Shown here: positions 9,006 through 18,393 of the stretch, in pieces
Layout of the letters: every line of letters begins with the position of its first letter
Numbering within the stretch: the first letter of the stretch is position 1
NCBI RefSeq assembly: GCF_013409645.1
Contig: NZ_JACCBG010000001.1
Coordinates: forward strand, 3,470,001-3,534,000
Direction of reading: 5' to 3'
Length of the DNA: 64,000 nucleotides
Source: Nocardioides panaciterrulae
GTDB taxonomy: Bacteria; Actinomycetota; Actinomycetes; Propionibacteriales; Nocardioidaceae
The notes under the pieces: model-generated
Told to the model about the DNA's origin: nothing
Seen by the model: only the letters and a program-made list of their open reading frames with translations
Database searches by the model: none
Program-made: the position numbers and the translations under genes

Positions 9006-10301
9006 CTACTGGTTGACCTGGTCCCAGCCGTCCTCGAGGTCCTTGGCCAGCTCGTCGGAGGAGATGTCGTCGGCGAGGAACTTCTGGAAGGCCGGCGTGG
9101 CGATCTGGTCCTTCCACTGCGGGTAGTTCGTGACCGACTGGTACGGCGCGGCCTTCAGGTACTGCCGGGCGGCCAGGATGGTGTCCCAGCCGTTCTCGCC
9201 GTTCGTGTCCTGCGCGACCTGGTCGGCGGCGGTGGACGAGGCGGGGATCAGCCAGTCGCCCTCGGCGACCTTGGCCAGGTTCTGCGCCTGCATGTAGTAG
9301 TCGACGAACTCCGAGGCTCCGGCGACGTCCTTGCTCTGCGCGGAGACCGAGAGCGTCTGGGGGTTGGCCGACTGCTCGGCGGTGTCCGCGGCCAGCAGCG
9401 GCATCGCGACCCAGTGCAGGTTCTTCGGTGCGGACTCCGCGAGCGTCTGGGCGCTGTAGGAGCCCTGCACGGTCATCGCGTACTTGCCCTTGAGGAAGCC
9501 GGTCATCACGTCGGAGCCGGCCTGGGTCAGCGTGACCGGGTCGAGGGACTTGTCGTCGTAGGCCATCGAGTGGATGTGCTCGGGCAGCGCGAGCTCGGCG
9601 TCGCCGACGTGCACGGTGGCGTCGGTGCCGGTGCCGTCGAAGTAGGTGGCGCCGAAGTTCATGCCCATGCTCATCATCGTCGCGGTCGGCGAGCCGAGCC
9701 CCCAGCCGACGCCGTACACGCCGTTCTTGGTGGTCGCCTTGGCCGCGGCCTGGAAGTCGTCCCACGACCAGGTGTCGCCGGTGGGCATCTGCACCCCGGC
9801 CTTGTCGAGGAGGTCCTTGTTGGCGAAGACCACGTAGGCCTGCAGCAGCGTGGGCGCGGCGATGACCTTGCCGTCGACCGTGACGGTGTCCCAGATGTCC
9901 TGCGAGACGGCGCTCTTCACGTCGTCGGAGAGCGAGCCGGAGAGGTCGGCGAGGTAGCCCTGGTTGGCGAACTGGGTGGTGGCGGCCGACTCGTACTGGA
10001 TGATGTCGGGCGCGGTGCCGCCCTGGAACTGGGTGACCAGCTGGTCCTGCACGGAGTCCCAGCTGCCCTGGACGTACTTCACCTGGGTGTCGGGGTGGTC
10101 GGCGTTCCAGGAGTCGACGATGTCCTTGGTCGCCTTGATGGTCGAGTCCTGGAAGGCCAGGCTCTGGAAGCGCAGCGTCACCTTGCCTCCGCCGCTGCCG
10201 TCGCCGCTGCCACCCCCGCCGTTGTCGGTCGAGGTGGCGCACCCGGCGAGTGCCAGGGTGAGGACGGCCGAGAGCACGCCCACGGTCTTGCTGAGCTTCA
10301 T
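9006..10301 (-). CDS. ABC transporter sugar-binding lipoprotein (family 1)
   Basis: The product is 431 residues. A lipoprotein signal peptide ends in LALAGC with the lipid cysteine at residue 21, so the protein should be anchored outside the membrane. The body is a typical extracellular solute-binding protein family 1 (MalE/UgpB class), with FQGGTAPDIIQYESA, a GKVIAAPTLLQAYVVFANKDLL segment and a late FVDYYMQAQNLAK. The ATG at 10301 has AAGGGA upstream. It belongs with the two permeases just upstream. No ATPase gene is present, so a shared MsiK-type ATPase elsewhere in the genome is likely, as is usual for such importers in actinobacteria. Confidence 0.93.
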   Translation of the reverse strand: MKLSKTVGVLSAVLTLALAGCATSTDNGGGGSGDGSGGGKVTLRFQSLAFQDSTIKATKDIVDSWNADHPDTQVKYVQGSWDSVQDQLVTQFQGGTAPDIIQYESAATTQFANQGYLADLSGSLSDDVKSAVSQDIWDTVTVDGKVIAAPTLLQAYVVFANKDLLDKAGVQMPTGDTWSWDDFQAAAKATTKNGVYGVGWGLGSPTATMMSMGMNFGATYFDGTGTDATVHVGDAELALPEHIHSMAYDDKSLDPVTLTQAGSDVMTGFLKGKYAMTVQGSYSAQTLAESAPKNLHWVAMPLLAADTAEQSANPQTLSVSAQSKDVAGASEFVDYYMQAQNLAKVAEGDWLIPASSTAADQVAQDTNGENGWDTILAARQYLKAAPYQSVTNYPQWKDQIATPAFQKFLADDISSDELAKDLEDGWDQVNQ

Positions 10302-10341
10302 CGGGGAAATCCCTTTCTTCGGTGGTGCGGTGAGTGGGGTG

Positions 10342-11184
10342 TCAGCCCTTGACGGCTCCGGAGAGCAGTCCCGAGGTCAGTCGGCGCTGGATCAGCGCGA
10401 AGAACAGCAGGCTGGGGATGGTGGCGAGGAGCGAGGCGGCGGCGAGCGCCCCGAGCTGGACCTGGCCCTCGGCGCCGACGAACCGCGAGAGCGTGAGCGG
10501 CAGCGTGACCTTGTCGGGGGTCTGGATCAGGACCAGCGCGAAGAGGAACTCGTTCCACGAGGAGATGAACGCGAACAGCGCGGTCGCGACCACGCCGGGT
10601 CGCAGCAGCGGGAAGACGATGCTGCGCAGGATCCGCAGGCGGCTGGCGCCGTCGATCGCCGCGGCCTCCTCCAGCTCGCGCGGGATGTTGGAGACGAAGC
10701 CGATCAGCATCCACAGGCAGAACGGCAGCGTGAAGACGACGTAGACGATCGTCAGGCCGGTCAACGAGTCCACGAGGTGGAACTGCTTGAGGATCAGGAA
10801 CAGCGGGATGATCACCAGGATCGTGGGGAAGACCTGACTGACCAGGACCCAGCCGAGGGTGACCGGCCGGAGCACGGTGCGGAAGCGGGCCAGGCCGTAG
10901 GCGGCCGGCAGGGCCAGCAGCACCGTGAGCACCGTGGTGGCGATCGCGACCTGGAGGCTGTTCAGCCCGGCCTGCAGGAGGTTCGCCTTGTGCACGGCGT
11001 CACTGAAGTTGCTCAGCGTGGGCGCGTCGGGGATCAGGGCGGCGCCGCCGAGCGCGATCTCCTTGGTGCTCTTGAACGCCGTCGAGACCAGCCAGAGCAG
11101 CGGGAAGCCGAGGAAGGCGACGTACGCCGCGAGCGCGACGTACTGCCCCGCCCGCCCGGCCGTGCTGGTGCGCCCGGAGCTCAT
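10342..11184 (-). CDS. ABC sugar permease, MalG class
   Basis: The product is 280 residues with about six membrane helices (first near residues 16-36). The conserved cytoplasmic loop that docks the ATPase is visible as EEAAAIDGASRLRILRSIVFPLLRPG. The C-terminal GLLSGAVKG ending is typical of MalG-class permeases. The ATG overlaps the stop of the other permease gene (ATGA), and the gene is followed after 40 bp by the binding lipoprotein. Confidence 0.93.
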   Translation of the reverse strand: MSSGRTSTAGRAGQYVALAAYVAFLGFPLLWLVSTAFKSTKEIALGGAALIPDAPTLSNFSDAVHKANLLQAGLNSLQVAIATTVLTVLLALPAAYGLARFRTVLRPVTLGWVLVSQVFPTILVIIPLFLILKQFHLVDSLTGLTIVYVVFTLPFCLWMLIGFVSNIPRELEEAAAIDGASRLRILRSIVFPLLRPGVVATALFAFISSWNEFLFALVLIQTPDKVTLPLTLSRFVGAEGQVQLGALAAASLLATIPSLLFFALIQRRLTSGLLSGAVKG

Positions 11185-12116
11185 CGCCGCTCCTCCTTCA
11201 GCCGGGAGCGGAGGTAGAACAGCAGCAGCCCGATGATCACGACCACCATCACGTTGCCCATGGCGGCCGCGATGCCGAAGTGGCCGTAGCGGAACGCCTC
11301 GTTGTAGGCGAACAGCGCCGGGACCATGGTCTTGCCGCCGGGGCCGCCGTTGGTCATCACGTAGATCAGGTCGAAGGTGTTGATGTTCCAGATGAAGTTC
11401 AGCGAGGTGATCGCGATGATCACCGGCTTCAGCTGGGGCAGCGTGATGTGCAGGAACCGCTTCCACGGGCTGGCCCCGTCGACCGCGCCGGCCTCGTGCA
11501 GGGAGTCGTCGACGCCCTGCAGCCCGGCGAGCAGGGTGATCGTGGTCTGCGGCATGCCGGCCCAGACGCCGACGACGATGACGGCCGGCAGCGCGGTGGT
11601 GAAGTCGCCCAGGAGGTTGAGCTGGCCGAAGCCGAGCGCTTGGGAGGCGCTGCTGATCGGTCCGGAGTTCGGGTCGAACATCAGCCGCCACATGATCCCG
11701 GTGACCACCGGCGGCATCGCCCACGGGATCAGCGAGAGCGTGCGGGCCAGCCAGCGCAGCCGGAGGTTCGCGTTGAGCAGCAGCGCCAGCCCCATGGCGG
11801 CGAGGAACTGCAGCACGGTGACCGACAGCGCCCAGATTAGGCCGATCTTGAACGAGCTCCAGAACAGCTCGTTGTGCATCAGGCGCTGGTAGTTCTCGAG
11901 GCCGGTGAATTGGGTGACCTGGTTGAGCCCGGCGTGGGAGTCGGTGAAGCCGAGGTAGATGCCCTGCAGCAGCGGGTAGACGCTGAACAACGCGATCGGG
12001 ATCAGGGCCGGCAGCAGCAGCGGCCAGGCGTCGCCCTTGAGCCGGCCGGGCCGGCGGCCCCGGGGCTTGTCCGGCGCCGCGGCCGGCGCGGGGGGTGCGA
12101 GCTCGGTGGTGGTCAT
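11181..12116 (-). CDS. ABC sugar permease, MalF class
   Basis: The product is 311 residues with a proline-rich cytoplasmic N-terminus of about 30 residues and six predicted membrane helices starting at WPLLLPALIPIALFSVYP. The ATPase-docking loop reads DDSLHEAGAVDGASPWKRF. It forms the importer with the MalG-class permease and the lipoprotein. Its ATG overlaps the stop of the lacI-type gene, so regulator and transporter are translationally coupled. Confidence 0.93.
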   Translation of the reverse strand: MTTTELAPPAPAAAPDKPRGRRPGRLKGDAWPLLLPALIPIALFSVYPLLQGIYLGFTDSHAGLNQVTQFTGLENYQRLMHNELFWSSFKIGLIWALSVTVLQFLAAMGLALLLNANLRLRWLARTLSLIPWAMPPVVTGIMWRLMFDPNSGPISSASQALGFGQLNLLGDFTTALPAVIVVGVWAGMPQTTITLLAGLQGVDDSLHEAGAVDGASPWKRFLHITLPQLKPVIIAITSLNFIWNINTFDLIYVMTNGGPGGKTMVPALFAYNEAFRYGHFGIAAAMGNVMVVVIIGLLLFYLRSRLKEERR

Positions 12117-13138
12117 CGGCGCGCCGCGTCTCCCTTGCGCGAGGAGTCGCGCACGCTCAGCTGGGGCTGGACGGTGACCCGCTGCGGCTCCCGGTCGGCG
12201 TGGTCGAGCCGGTCGAGGAGCAGCCGGGCCGCCACCCGGCCGCGCTCGTGGGCGCCGAGGCCGACACTGGTCAGGCTGGGGCTGGTGACGCCGGCGAGCT
12301 CGGTGTCGTCCATGCCGACGACGGCGACGTCGTCGGGGATGCGCAGGTCACGCTCGGCGAGCACCTGCATGGTCGCGATCGCGAGCAGGTCGTTGCCGCC
12401 GAGGACGGCGTCGGGGGTGGTGCGGTCCAGCAGGGTCTCGGCGGCCTTGCGGCCCTCGGCCAGCGTGAAGTCGCCGGCCTCGACGCGCAGGTCGGCGCCG
12501 GGGTCGAGCCCGAGCGCCTGGGCGGTGCGCTCGAAGGCCTGGCGCCGGGCCTCACCGGGGACGGTGTCCTCGGGGCCGTTGACGAACGCGATCCGCCGGC
12601 AGCCCTGCTCGTGCAGGTGCTCCAGCGCGAGCCGGACTCCCCCGGCGGAGTTCGCGCGGACGTTGTCGACGGCGACGTCGGTCGGCACGGTGCCGATGAC
12701 CACCAGCGGGTAGGTCACCTGCCGCAGCCGGGCCACGAGCCGGGCGTCCACGCGGACCGGGCTGAGCACCAGGCCGTCGGCGTACCCGCCCTCGAGGCTG
12801 TCGAGCAGCGCGAGGGTGTCGTCGGACCGGCCGCCGGTCGAGGAGACCAGCAGCCGGTAGCCGTGGGCGCGGGTCTCGTCCTCGATGGCGCGCATCATCT
12901 CGACGTAGACCGGGTTGCCGACGTCGGCGACGGCGAACGCGAGCTGCTGGGAGCGGCGCACCTTGAGGCTGCGGGCGAAGGCGTTGGGCCGGTAGCCGAG
13001 CTCGTCGACGGCCCGGTTGACCTTCTCCTTGACCGCGTCGCTGGCCGGCAGGCCGTTGAGCACGCGGGAGACGGAGGCGACCGAGACGCCGGCCAGCTCG
13101 GCCACGCGGGCGACCGTGGGGCGCTCTCCCGACATCAT
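12113..13138 (-). CDS. LacI-family repressor, first gene of the catabolic operon
   Basis: The product is 341 residues. The N-terminal LacI helix-turn-helix and hinge are clear (PTVARVAELAGVSVASVSRVLNG, then a hinge ending near residue 60). A periplasmic-binding-like ligand domain follows, with LVVIGTVPTDVAVDNV and the GGNDLLAIATMQVL core. LacI repressors release DNA when they bind a sugar or nucleoside. The gene is the promoter-proximal member of the operon and overlaps the first permease, so it should control its own synthesis and the whole transport and enzyme set through the double operator at 13150-13178. Confidence 0.93.
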   Translation of the reverse strand: MMSGERPTVARVAELAGVSVASVSRVLNGLPASDAVKEKVNRAVDELGYRPNAFARSLKVRRSQQLAFAVADVGNPVYVEMMRAIEDETRAHGYRLLVSSTGGRSDDTLALLDSLEGGYADGLVLSPVRVDARLVARLRQVTYPLVVIGTVPTDVAVDNVRANSAGGVRLALEHLHEQGCRRIAFVNGPEDTVPGEARRQAFERTAQALGLDPGADLRVEAGDFTLAEGRKAAETLLDRTTPDAVLGGNDLLAIATMQVLAERDLRIPDDVAVVGMDDTELAGVTSPSLTSVGLGAHERGRVAARLLLDRLDHADREPQRVTVQPQLSVRDSSRKGDAARR

Positions 13139-13149
13139 CCGCTCCGTTC

Positions 13150-13178
13150 CTGTAAACGATTACTGTAATCGTTTGCAG
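13150..13178. promoter_or_regulatory. double LacI-type operator
   Basis: A 14-bp arm at 13150-13163 (CTGTAAACGATTAC) and its inverted partner at 13165-13178 match at 13 of 14 positions around a single central base. Each arm also contains its own CG-centred near-palindrome (GTAAACGATTAC at 13152-13163; GTAATCGTTTGC at 13165-13176), the typical shape of a LacI-family site. The site sits 12 bp upstream of the lacI start, placed to block transcription of the whole operon. Confidence 0.85.
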
Positions 13179-13304
13179 AGCGTGCCATGAGACGGCGGTC
13201 ACGTCAACAGGTGACGGACGGCTCGGCGCCCGCGCACGGCCGCGCACGGCCGGGAGCGGCCGGGAGCTCGAGCGGGCGCAGGGGTGCTGGGGGCACCCGC
13301 GCGG

Positions 13305-14573
13305 TCAGCCGGGTGGGAGCTCCGGGGGGTCGGCCGGGGTCGCGAGCTCGTGGGCGGGTGCCCCGGCCCACTCGACCATGAGCAGCGTGGAGTCATCGGT
13401 GGTGGCTCCGCCGCGCTCGACCATCAGCAGGCGCGACATCCGGCGCACCGACTCCTGGAGCTTCACACCGTGGACCTCGACCCGTTCGAGGACCTCTCTC
13501 ATGCGGGTGTCGCCGAACTCGATGCCGCCCTGGAGGCGCTCCTCGACGAGCCCATCGGTGTAGAACAGCACGCGGTCGCCGCGGAGCAGCATCCTCTCGG
13601 TCACGATCGGCGTGTCGCCGCCGAAGCCGACCGGCAGGGTGGTGGGGCTGTCCAGCTCGGCCACGATGCGACCGGCACGGAGCAACAGCGGCGGGGGGTG
13701 CCCCGCGTTGACCCACCGCAGCCGCCCCGACATCACGTCGAGGGCCGCCATCTGCGCGGTGGCGAACCGCTCCGGCCCGAACTGGTCCGCCACGGCGGAG
13801 TCCATGGCGGCGTACAGCTCGGAGAGCTCGACGTCCGCCCGCCTGGCGTGCCGGTAGGCGCCGATGGCGACGGTGCTCATCACGGCGGCACTCAGCCCGT
13901 GCCCCATGGCGTCGATCATGCACAGGTGCAGCGTGTCGTCGTTGAGCGCGTAGTCGAAGCTGTCGCCCGCCACGTCGTAGGCGGGCTCGAGGGCCCCGGC
14001 CACGGCCACCTGCGGGGTGGTCATCATCAGCGGCGGCAGCAGCTGCCACTGCATCTCGGCCGACAGACTCATCGGCTTGCGTCGACGCGCCTGGAAGAAC
14101 CGGTCGGTGTACATGTTCTTGGTGACGATCATGTCCGCGACCAACCCCGCCAACCGGCGCACCAGCCGCCGATGGTGCTCGTCGACCCGGTCGAGGGTGA
14201 AGACGAGCACCCCGATCCGGTCGGTGCCGTCCAGCAGCGGCACGTACAGCCGGACCACGTCCCCCCAGGGCCGTTCCACGATCTCGTCGGTCTGGAAGGC
14301 CAGGCCGGCCAGCGAGTCGTCGATGGGCTGGTCCCCGCCCACCACCAGCTTCTCCCCGGGCAACGCCACCAAGGTCATCTGGTCGTAGTCCTGGAGCAGC
14401 ACCGTCACGTCGCGACCACCGATCCGGGCCACCTCCTGCGCGATCAGGGGGGCGATCAGCTGCGGCGGCATGGTGTGGGCCCGGTCCAGCAGCGAGCCCA
14501 GCAGTCGCTCGCCGAACCCCTCGGCCCGGCTGTCCAGCGCGAGGTCATCCGGTCCTGGTCGCTCCTCAGGCAT
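13305..14573 (-). CDS. GAF/SpoIIE-type PP2C serine phosphatase
   Basis: The product is 422 residues. Residues about 30-160 look like a GAF sensor domain (DVTVLLQDYDQMTLVALPGE). Residues about 180-410 are a SpoIIE/RsbU-type PP2C phosphatase, with AGDSFDYAL and MIDAMGHGLSAA supplying metal-binding aspartates, NAGHPPPLLL, FYTDGLVEERL and a final DDSTLLMVEW. Such enzymes dephosphorylate anti-anti-sigma factors in stress signalling. The partners are not adjacent here; an RsbW-like kinase occurs at 61686-62771 in the same window. The gene is transcribed away from the helicase gene to its right. Confidence 0.9.
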   Translation of the reverse strand: MPEERPGPDDLALDSRAEGFGERLLGSLLDRAHTMPPQLIAPLIAQEVARIGGRDVTVLLQDYDQMTLVALPGEKLVVGGDQPIDDSLAGLAFQTDEIVERPWGDVVRLYVPLLDGTDRIGVLVFTLDRVDEHHRRLVRRLAGLVADMIVTKNMYTDRFFQARRRKPMSLSAEMQWQLLPPLMMTTPQVAVAGALEPAYDVAGDSFDYALNDDTLHLCMIDAMGHGLSAAVMSTVAIGAYRHARRADVELSELYAAMDSAVADQFGPERFATAQMAALDVMSGRLRWVNAGHPPPLLLRAGRIVAELDSPTTLPVGFGGDTPIVTERMLLRGDRVLFYTDGLVEERLQGGIEFGDTRMREVLERVEVHGVKLQESVRRMSRLLMVERGGATTDDSTLLMVEWAGAPAHELATPADPPELPPG

Positions 14574-14844
14574 ACCAAAGAGTACGTCCGGCCCTCAGCA
14601 GCAACCAGAACCGATATGTCCCGCCGCTCCCGGCCTCCCCGACCCCGGTGGCAACACGGAGCACAGCAGCCACGCCGGGTGCACCACGGCCCCCGCGATG
14701 GTCGAAGGGCGCGGGCCAGCTCGGCGCTGCAGGCGCGCTGTCAACGGCCGGCATTCGGAGTTCCGCAGTGCCTTGGTCACCTCAGGTGATAGGAACTTCC
14801 GGGGAGCTGACGGGAAGCTCGAGCGGGCAGAAAGTGAGGCCTTG

Positions 14845-17800
14845 ATGGAGCCGGGACTCCACGAGAGTCTGCTGACCGCCAACCTCGACACCAGGCTCGC
14901 CGGCCTCAGCGGAGTCGAGGTCGAGCTGGCGGGCGTGGATCCCGCGGATGCGCCGCACGTCCTTGCGCGTCACATCTACGACGCCAGCCTTCGCGCACTC
15001 GAGCTCGTCAGGAATCCCGAGGAGCGGGTGCGCCGAGTCAACGCGCTGCTCTCGGTCCTGAGTGAATCCCCGGACGACGTCAGGCACCCCGCGCGTCAGC
15101 TCCTGAAGCTCACCCCACCGTCAGTCCCGGGATCGGTGCAGATCGAGCCCGTGCGGCCGAGCACTCCGCTGAGTGACGCGGCATTGCTGACGAACGCGAG
15201 GGATGAGCCGAGCCTCGGCGCCGAACTGCGCGCGGAGATCGACACCTCCGACGAGGTGGATCTGCTCTGCGCGTTCGTCAAGTGGCATGGCCTCCGGTTG
15301 CTCGAGCCGCAACTCAGCAGGCTCCTGCTGCGCCAGGCACCTCTGCGGGTGATCACGACGACGTACATGGGCGCCACGGAGCGCGCGGCCTTGGATCGGC
15401 TCGTCCGCGAGTTCGGCGCGCAGGTCAAGGTGCAGTACGACGCGCAACGCACCCGGCTGCACGCCAAGGCGTGGATGTTCCGGCGGCGCACGCGGTACGA
15501 CACGGCGTACGTCGGCTCGTCGAACCTCTCGCGCGCGGCGCTCCTGGACGGTGTCGAGTGGAACGTGCGGCTCTCCCGCGTGGGCACCCCGGCGCTCCTG
15601 GAGAAGTTCGCCGCGACCTTCGACACCTACTGGAATGACACGAGCTTCGAGCTGTACGACCCCGATCGGGATCGTGACCGCCTCGACGATGCGTTGGCCG
15701 AGGCGTCGGGACGCACCCAGCACAACCGCATCACGATCTCGCTGGCCGGCCTCGAGGTGCGGCCGTTTCCCTATCAGCAGGAGATGCTCGACGCCATTGA
15801 GGCCGAGCGGGTCGTCCACGACCGCCATCGCAATCTGGTGGTCGCGGCCACGGGCACCGGCAAGACCGTCGTGGCGGCGCTCGACTATCGACGGCTGTGC
15901 GATCCGGCGACGGGCGACCGGCCCTCGCTGCTGTTTGTGGCGCACCGGCGCGAGATCCTCGAGCAGTCACTGCGCACCTACCGCGAGGTGCTGGCGGACG
16001 CGGACTTCGGTGAGCTCTACGTCGGCGGTGTTCGTCCGGAGCGCTGGCGCCACGTGTTCGCCAGCGTCCAGTCGCTGACGTCGTACGGGGTGCAGAACCT
16101 CCCGCCGGACGCCTTCGACGTGGTCGTGATCGACGAGTTCCATCACGCCCAGGCCACGACGTACCGCCGCCTGATCGAGTGGTTGCAGCCGCGCGAGCTC
16201 CTGGGCCTCACCGCGACACCCGAGCGCGCGGACGGCGTGGACGTGCGCGTCTTCTTCGACAACCGCACCGCCGCCGAGCTGCGACTCTGGGATGCCCTCG
16301 GGGCAGACCTGCTCTGCCCCTTCCACTACTTCACGATCGCCGACGGCACCGACCTGCGGCGGATCAGCTGGGCCAAGGGGCGCTACGACGAGAGCGAACT
16401 GTCCTCGGTCTACACCGGCAATCGGGCGCGGGCCGCGATCGTGCTGAATCAGCTGCGCGGCAAGGTGCTCGACCCGGGCGCGATGCGGGCCCTCGGGTTC
16501 TGCGTCAGCGTGGCCCACGCGGAGTTCATGGCGCAGGTCTTTGTCGAGGCGGGCATCCCGGCCCGCGCTGTCAGCGGCCAGACGCCTCAGCCGCAGCGGG
16601 AGGAGGCGCTTCGCGATCTTCGTGATCGGCGGGTCAACATCCTGTTCGCTGCCGACCTGTTCAACGAGGGCCTCGACCTACCCGACGTCGACACGGTGTT
16701 GTTCCTGCGACCCACGGAGAGCGCCACGGTCTTCCTGCAGCAGCTCGGCCGGGGCCTACGCCGGACCCGCACCAAAGCCGTGCTCACCGCCCTGGACTTC
16801 GTGGGCTACCACCGCAAGGAGTTCCGCTTCGACCTGAAGCTGCGCGCGCTCACCGGGCAGACCCGCCGCGGCCTGGAGCGCGAGATCGAACGAGGGTTCT
16901 CCTTCCTGCCCTCGGGCTGCCAGATCGTCATGGATCAGCAGTCCCAGCGGCTGATCCTCGACAACGTGCGGTCCCAGGTCGCCAGCCGCTGGTCGCAGCT
17001 GGTCTCGGAACTGCGGTCGTACGGCGATCAGGACCTGCCGACGTTCCTGCGTGAATCCGGGCTCGAGCTCGCCGATGTCCTCCGACAAGGCGGCCGGTCG
17101 TGGACGGAGCTGCGCCGCGACGCCGGCCTCGCCACCCGGGCAGGAACCGGCCACGAAGCGAAGCTGCTCAAGCGTTCGCGGGCGTTCGCTCATGTGGATG
17201 ATCAACACCGGGCCGCCGAGTATGGCCGGCTGCTCGCGGACGACGCCGCGTCGTACGACGCCCTCTCCCCGAGCGAGCAGCGGATCGCGCGGATGCTGTT
17301 CTTCTCCGTTTGGCCCGATGGCGGCGGCCACGCGTCCTTCACGACGGGGCTCGCGGCGCTCCGTCGCGAGCAGGCCACTCGCGATGAGCTCCGGAGCGTG
17401 GTCGACGTGTCGTTCGAGAACGCCCGCCACCAGGCGCTGCGGCTCGACGGATCGCTGGCTGAGACCCCGCTGCGCGTGCACGCGCGCTACCAGCGCGAGG
17501 AGATCCTTGCGGCGCTGGACTACGCCGATCTCGAGCGGCGGCCGACCAGCGTGATGCAGGGTGTCGCCTACTCGAAGGCGTCCAACACCGACATCCTCTT
17601 TGTCACGCTGAAGAAGTCGGAGGCGGACTACTCCCCCACGACGATGTACCGCGACTACCCGATCAGTCCGACGCTGTTCCACTGGGAGTCGCAGTCGACG
17701 ACGACCCTCGCCTCGCCCACCGGGCAGCGCTATCTGACGGGGGCGAGCACGGTGTTGCTGTTCGTGCGGGCGGAACAGAAGGACGAGTTCGGCACCGCGC

Positions 17801-17928
17801 CCTACCTGTTCCTCGGGCCCGCCGCCTACGAGTCCCACCTGGGTGAACGGCCCATCGCGATCACGTGGCGACTTGCGCATCCCATGCCCGCGGAGTTCTT
17901 CAACGCGGCCACGGTCGCGGCCAGCTGA
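14845..17928 (+). CDS. PLD-nuclease/DEAD helicase/DUF3427 protein
   Basis: The product is 1027 residues. The ATG at 14845 is preferred over a longer frame that has no ribosome site and odd composition. An N-terminal segment is followed by a phospholipase-D-like nuclease domain with LHAKAWMF near residue 204 and VGSSNLSRAALLDG. A superfamily 2 helicase core follows, with ATGTGKT near 336-343, VVIDEFHHA near 428, GLTATP, and motif VI QQLGRGLRR near 630. The C-terminus (SKASNTDILFVTLKK onward, about 910-1010) is the DUF3427 region. Proteins of this layout occur sporadically and near restriction and defence genes. A DNA-degrading defence role is likely but unproven. It opens the accessory region. 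Confidence 0.88.
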   Translation: MEPGLHESLLTANLDTRLAGLSGVEVELAGVDPADAPHVLARHIYDASLRALELVRNPEERVRRVNALLSVLSESPDDVRHPARQLLKLTPPSVPGSVQIEPVRPSTPLSDAALLTNARDEPSLGAELRAEIDTSDEVDLLCAFVKWHGLRLLEPQLSRLLLRQAPLRVITTTYMGATERAALDRLVREFGAQVKVQYDAQRTRLHAKAWMFRRRTRYDTAYVGSSNLSRAALLDGVEWNVRLSRVGTPALLEKFAATFDTYWNDTSFELYDPDRDRDRLDDALAEASGRTQHNRITISLAGLEVRPFPYQQEMLDAIEAERVVHDRHRNLVVAATGTGKTVVAALDYRRLCDPATGDRPSLLFVAHRREILEQSLRTYREVLADADFGELYVGGVRPERWRHVFASVQSLTSYGVQNLPPDAFDVVVIDEFHHAQATTYRRLIEWLQPRELLGLTATPERADGVDVRVFFDNRTAAELRLWDALGADLLCPFHYFTIADGTDLRRISWAKGRYDESELSSVYTGNRARAAIVLNQLRGKVLDPGAMRALGFCVSVAHAEFMAQVFVEAGIPARAVSGQTPQPQREEALRDLRDRRVNILFAADLFNEGLDLPDVDTVLFLRPTESATVFLQQLGRGLRRTRTKAVLTALDFVGYHRKEFRFDLKLRALTGQTRRGLEREIERGFSFLPSGCQIVMDQQSQRLILDNVRSQVASRWSQLVSELRSYGDQDLPTFLRESGLELADVLRQGGRSWTELRRDAGLATRAGTGHEAKLLKRSRAFAHVDDQHRAAEYGRLLADDAASYDALSPSEQRIARMLFFSVWPDGGGHASFTTGLAALRREQATRDELRSVVDVSFENARHQALRLDGSLAETPLRVHARYQREEILAALDYADLERRPTSVMQGVAYSKASNTDILFVTLKKSEADYSPTTMYRDYPISPTLFHWESQSTTTLASPTGQRYLTGASTVLLFVRAEQKDEFGTAPYLFLGPAAYESHLGERPIAITWRLAHPMPAEFFNAATVAAS

Positions 17929-18008
17929 CCCAAGACCAGTGCCTCATTCCGCCCACTAAGACGCACCCGTTTGTGCTCGTTGGCCCCTGGGAAGTGATCC
18001 TGAGGGCC

Positions 18009-18290
18009 TCAGTGCATGGTCTGGCCGCAGGTGCGGCAGATGTGAATGTGGCCCTCGTTGCTCGGCACGACCTTCATGCCGATCTGCTGGACGCGACGGT
18101 CTGCGAACAGCATTGTCAGATGCTTGTGGAGGCGCGGCTTGGTGATTCCAAGCTCCGCCGCCAGCTCGGCGCGAGTCATTCCGTCGCCACCGTTTTCGAC
18201 GTTCGCGGCGACCAGCTCGACGATGCGATTCCGTGTGTCGATGCCGGCCCGCGTTGAAACGGGGTTGCCGCCCTTGGTGGGTGTGGCCAT
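18009..18290 (-). CDS. small winged-helix DNA-binding protein
   Basis: The product is 93 residues. The ATG at 18290 has a perfect AGGAGG site six bases upstream, which rules out the longer reading. The middle shows a helix-turn-helix, MTRAELAAELGITKPRLHKH, followed by a wing-like hairpin. The C-terminus has CRTCGQTM, a CxxC pair that could hold a metal with nearby histidines (HIHIC). It is probably a small transcription regulator of the island, reading toward the helicase gene. Targets are unknown. Confidence 0.75.
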   Translation of the reverse strand: MATPTKGGNPVSTRAGIDTRNRIVELVAANVENGGDGMTRAELAAELGITKPRLHKHLTMLFADRRVQQIGMKVVPSNEGHIHICRTCGQTMH

Positions 18291-18393
18291 CAATCCTCCT
18301 AGTGTTGCGGTCTGAATCACGTCCCTGCGCAGGTTTCGCTAGGCCCCTCACCTCATTCGGCCATCGCGTCGGGCGATCTGTTTACCTCAGCGC

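Noticed and set aside
14470..14844. N-terminal extension of the PLD-helicase
   Set aside because: The upstream part of the frame is basic and proline-rich, overlaps the divergent phosphatase gene and has no ribosome site.
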